Source of the DNA: an uncultured Prevotellaceae bacterium
GTDB lineage: Bacteria; Bacteroidota; Bacteroidia; Bacteroidales; Bacteroidaceae
Direction of reading: 5' to 3'
Length of the DNA: 64,000 bases
NCBI GenBank assembly: GCA_902800185.1
Contig: CADCDK010000008.1
Span: forward strand, 16,889 to 80,888
The first letter of the stretch is position 1. Each line of letters opens with the position of its first letter. Below, in pieces: positions 62,023 through 64,000 of the stretch. The notes beneath the pieces are model-generated. The model made no database searches and was not told where the DNA came from. It saw nothing but the letters and a program-made list of their open reading frames with translations. The position numbers and the translations under genes are program-made.

Positions 62023-63330
62023 TTAAAGGAATTCCTTGGTTTCCAAGGGCTTATCATCTTTCTCAAAATGAAGCATCTCTCCATCGTTGGTAAAGTCAAG
62101 GAGTTCATATTTGTCAGAAGTTTTCACATCCCACTGGATACGGCTCTCCACCGAGTTGTTGCGCATCGTGATGTTATTACACCTCGAAAGAGGCATGTCT
62201 GCACGCTCCTGCGGCTTGAAGAATTGCGTCCAGGGATGAACGAAGAGGAACGAACCACAACGTCCCGTGATGCCCTCGACAAGCACATACTCATAATGCT
62301 GTGGCGTGTCGGGACGCATCTTCAACCAGAGGACACGCGATGACTGCTCTGAGTAGCAATTGCGCAGGATGATATTGCGGTCGTGCAACGACTCGGAACC
62401 GAGCGTCAGACAAGAATGCACACGTCCGTAACGGCAGTTCTGTATCAGGATTCGCTCACAAGGGCCGTTGGTGGAGTCCTTGTCAGCCCATGTTCCCTTG
62501 CCTCCTTTGAGCACGACAGCATCATCGTTAACGTGCATGAAACAGCCGTTCACCATCACGTCGGTACAGGCATCGATGTCGATAGCATCGGAGCTGGGTG
62601 CGCCACGCTGTGGCAGGGGGGCATAGACATTCTCCGTCGGTGCAAAGATATAACAGTCGAGATAGCGCACGTGATTGCTTTGATAGACATGGTTGGTCCA
62701 GAACGGACTATTGATCAGATGCACATCCTGAATGGTGACATTACGACTGTTGGACACATAGGTCAGGCGCGGGCGCTGGGCATCCTTGTTCGTACACTGG
62801 GGATTCCAACTGCGACGGATCCAAAACTCCTGCCAGTAAGGAAGACCGTTGCCGTCTATCGTTCCCTTCCCACTGATACTGAATCCATCGAGCCCATCGG
62901 CATTGATCAGGGCACAGAAATACTGGCAAGTCTCGCCCTCGATGCGTGTAGTCAATATGGGGAAGTCGATGATGCGCTGTGAGCCTTTCAGCCGTGCGCC
63001 CTCTGTAACATGCAGATGAGTACCCTGTTTGAAGAACAGCGCTCCCGTGAGGAACGTTCCTCGGGGGACAATCACGACACCCCCACCCTCTTGTGCGGCA
63101 AGGTCGATGACCCGCTGGATGGCAGCGGTCTGCACCATCGTGCTGTCGGCAGAAACGCCATAGTCGGTAATCACGTACTTTCGTCCCAGTGCCTCAACAT
63201 CCACCTTCGTCGTATCCATGAACCAAGCGTCCATGGGAGAGCCGTCGGGCCATACAGCACTGGGAGTCTTTTTCTTTGCTTGTGCCGTTATCACCAGCAG
63301 CGACAACAGCACCCAAATCATTTGTTTCAT
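62023..63330 (-). CDS. Secreted GH28-family polygalacturonase or rhamnogalacturonan hydrolase
   Basis: 435 residues from ATG 63330 (MKQMIWVLLSLLVITAQA, signal peptide); frame upstream to 63441 covers the promoter and is rejected. A right-handed beta-helix with the GH28 catalytic Asp blocks SDAIDIDAC and VNDDAVVLKGG, followed by GRVHSCLTLGSE and LWLKMRPDT. GH28 enzymes hydrolyse galacturonan or rhamnogalacturonan. Placed first in the rhamnose operon, it suggests release of rhamnose-containing pectin fragments in the periplasm; exact specificity is unknown. Confidence 0.9.
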   Translation of the reverse strand: MKQMIWVLLSLLVITAQAKKKTPSAVWPDGSPMDAWFMDTTKVDVEALGRKYVITDYGVSADSTMVQTAAIQRVIDLAAQEGGGVVIVPRGTFLTGALFFKQGTHLHVTEGARLKGSQRIIDFPILTTRIEGETCQYFCALINADGLDGFSISGKGTIDGNGLPYWQEFWIRRSWNPQCTNKDAQRPRLTYVSNSRNVTIQDVHLINSPFWTNHVYQSNHVRYLDCYIFAPTENVYAPLPQRGAPSSDAIDIDACTDVMVNGCFMHVNDDAVVLKGGKGTWADKDSTNGPCERILIQNCRYGRVHSCLTLGSESLHDRNIILRNCYSEQSSRVLWLKMRPDTPQHYEYVLVEGITGRCGSFLFVHPWTQFFKPQERADMPLSRCNNITMRNNSVESRIQWDVKTSDKYELLDFTNDGEMLHFEKDDKPLETKEFL

Positions 63331-63364
63331 GTAGTTTGAAATCGTGTAGTTCGTTTTGACCCTG

Positions 63365-63396
63365 CAAAGATACGAAAAGTCGAGTGAAGAGCCAAA
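63365..63396 (-). promoter_or_regulatory. Promoter of the GH28-rha operon
   Basis: Minus strand TTTG (63396-63393), 20 nt, TATCTTTG (63372-63365), 35 nt ahead of the GH28 ATG. A similar segment (TATCTTTG at 63562-63555, with TTCG 20 nt upstream) recurs in the duplicated DNA to the right. Confidence 0.8.
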
Positions 63397-63447
63397 TTTA
63401 TTTGAGCTTTTCCGAGACGGAGTATCTTCGCGCTTGCGCAATGTTAC

Positions 63448-63638
63448 AAAAAAACGAGTGCAACGAAAAAACTTTTAAACCCTGCATTATAGCCGTCCCT
63501 TATCAAGGGACTCTAAATCTTTTCACTTCCGAGTGCCAAGTAATTTCGGCGTAGCCAAAGATACGAAAAAAAAACGAGTGCAACGAAAAAACTTTTAAAC
63601 CCTGCATTATAGCCGTCCCTTATCAAGGGACTCTAAAT
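63448..63638. repeat. 71-bp direct repeat in two copies, 120-nt period
   Basis: Copy 1 63448-63518 and copy 2 63568-63638 are identical. Each contains the inverted repeat GTCCCTT-ATC-AAGGGAC (63495-63511 and 63615-63631). Flanking 30-bp blocks (63400-63429 and 63639-63668) are also identical to each other, and promoter-like CAAAGATACGAAAA occurs at 63365 and 63555. No gene overlaps. Confidence 0.95.
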
Positions 63639-63668
63639 ATTTGAGCTTTTCCGAGACGGAGTATCTTC

Positions 63669-63919
63669 TTTTATCTCCCTCTATCTCCAAAGTAAAAAAT
63701 GATTTTCCCGGTTTTTCTTCTTGAAAGTTTGTGTTCGCAAGAACCTGTTCTGTTGCGCCAGGAAGATGGGGAAAGTTTACTTTCCAACAGCTTCTTGACG
63801 GCACCAGAATCAAGCACGCAGTGCGGAAACTTTCGAGAAGGGTTTTTACGGTTTTTGTTTTCTTAGGAATTAAAGGTTAAAAGACGACACCCTTCGGACG
63901 CGTGTGCCAAACTATTGTC
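63669..63919. other. Non-coding stretch at the right edge
   Basis: No supported gene. It holds the inverted repeat GGAAAGT/ACTTTCC (63769-63784) and ATGATTTTCCCG (63698-63709), which occurs again at the very end of the window (63989-64000), hinting that a repeat continues beyond it. Confidence 0.5.
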
Positions 63920-63982
63920 CTTTAACTTCCCCAAGCGAGCATAGCGAGCTAACTTCTTTAACTTCATTAACTTCCTAATTTC
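63920..63982 (-). repeat. Nonamer array near the right edge
   Basis: Seven 9-nt units: CTTTAACTT, CCCCAAGCG, AGCATAGCG, AGCTAACTT, CTTTAACTT, CATTAACTT, CCTAATTTC. On the minus strand the AAGTTAAAG type equals the unit found in frame at 27846-27890. Confidence 0.75.
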
Positions 63983-64000
63983 GCTCCTATGATTTTCCCG

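Noticed and set aside
63607-63813. 68-codon minus-strand frame at the right edge
   Set aside because: It starts in unique non-coding DNA and ends inside the 71-bp repeat; no motif and no promoter.

Overview
The window looks like a chromosomal segment of a Prevotella-type bacterium (Bacteroidales, Prevotellaceae). The evidence is the protein families (DUF4922, DUF4954, DUF6057, DUF6722, the BT_3928 family, GH97, a type IX-like C-terminal tail) and the promoters: at least nine places carry TTTG, 19-20 nt, TAnnTTTG, the Bacteroidetes sigma-ABfr signature. Shine-Dalgarno sites are not evident. No rRNA, tRNA, CRISPR array, insertion sequence or phage module was seen.

Layout. 1-6052: end of cydB, a secreted cyclophilin, a 1244-residue GT2/DUF4922/SpoIID fusion and an AmpG-like transporter. 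6053-6669: no protein gene, but two tandem minus-strand small-RNA candidates, each with a full promoter and terminator and sharing sequence blocks. 6670-12038 (minus): trmB, ilvE, two small membrane proteins, xseB-xseA and a subtilase. 12039-16770: a long gap, a 64-residue orphan ORF, a 1141-residue secreted repeat protein and a 61-residue companion. 16940-23136: a RelE/YafQ-type toxin-antitoxin pair, MATE pump, AAA-type kinase, phosphoesterase, purT and a polytopic membrane protein. 23268-28265: cupin sugar isomerase, FemAB-like acyltransferase, DUF6057 membrane protein and a beta-propeller lipoprotein with a CINCH motif. 28258-37153 (minus): DUF3298 lipoprotein, class I fumarase, M16 peptidase, DUF4954, hflX. 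37353-45603: a third small-RNA candidate, nagB, a NagB-like/PIG-L fusion whose NagB half has lost catalytic residues, a double-esterase protein, a creatininase-family amidohydrolase and GH97. 45853-53316: the Bacteroidales DUF1599 - BT_3928 - tpiA - SPOR - folE cluster, continuing into a DUF4840 lipoprotein, xth and GH43. 53484-54823: DUF6249 protein, ECF sigma factor, two-helix membrane protein. 54786-63330 (minus): trmO, sdaA and an L-rhamnose operon (GH28, rhaB, rhaA, MFS permease, rhaD). 63331-64000: promoter and tandemly duplicated non-coding DNA.

The most unusual structural property is a dispersed family of short tandem arrays built from degenerate 7-nt units (GGTAAGA/GGAAGAG and TGAGAGT types) or 9-nt units (CATAGGACC and GAAGTTAAG types). 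Several gaps between genes are nothing but such an array, running from the stop codon of one gene to the start codon of the next, and the arrays often supply the stop or start codon. Two arrays lie inside reading frames and keep the frame. Together with the paired small RNAs, these are the best candidates for undescribed biology here. All functional assignments come from reading motifs by eye; no search or folding program was run.
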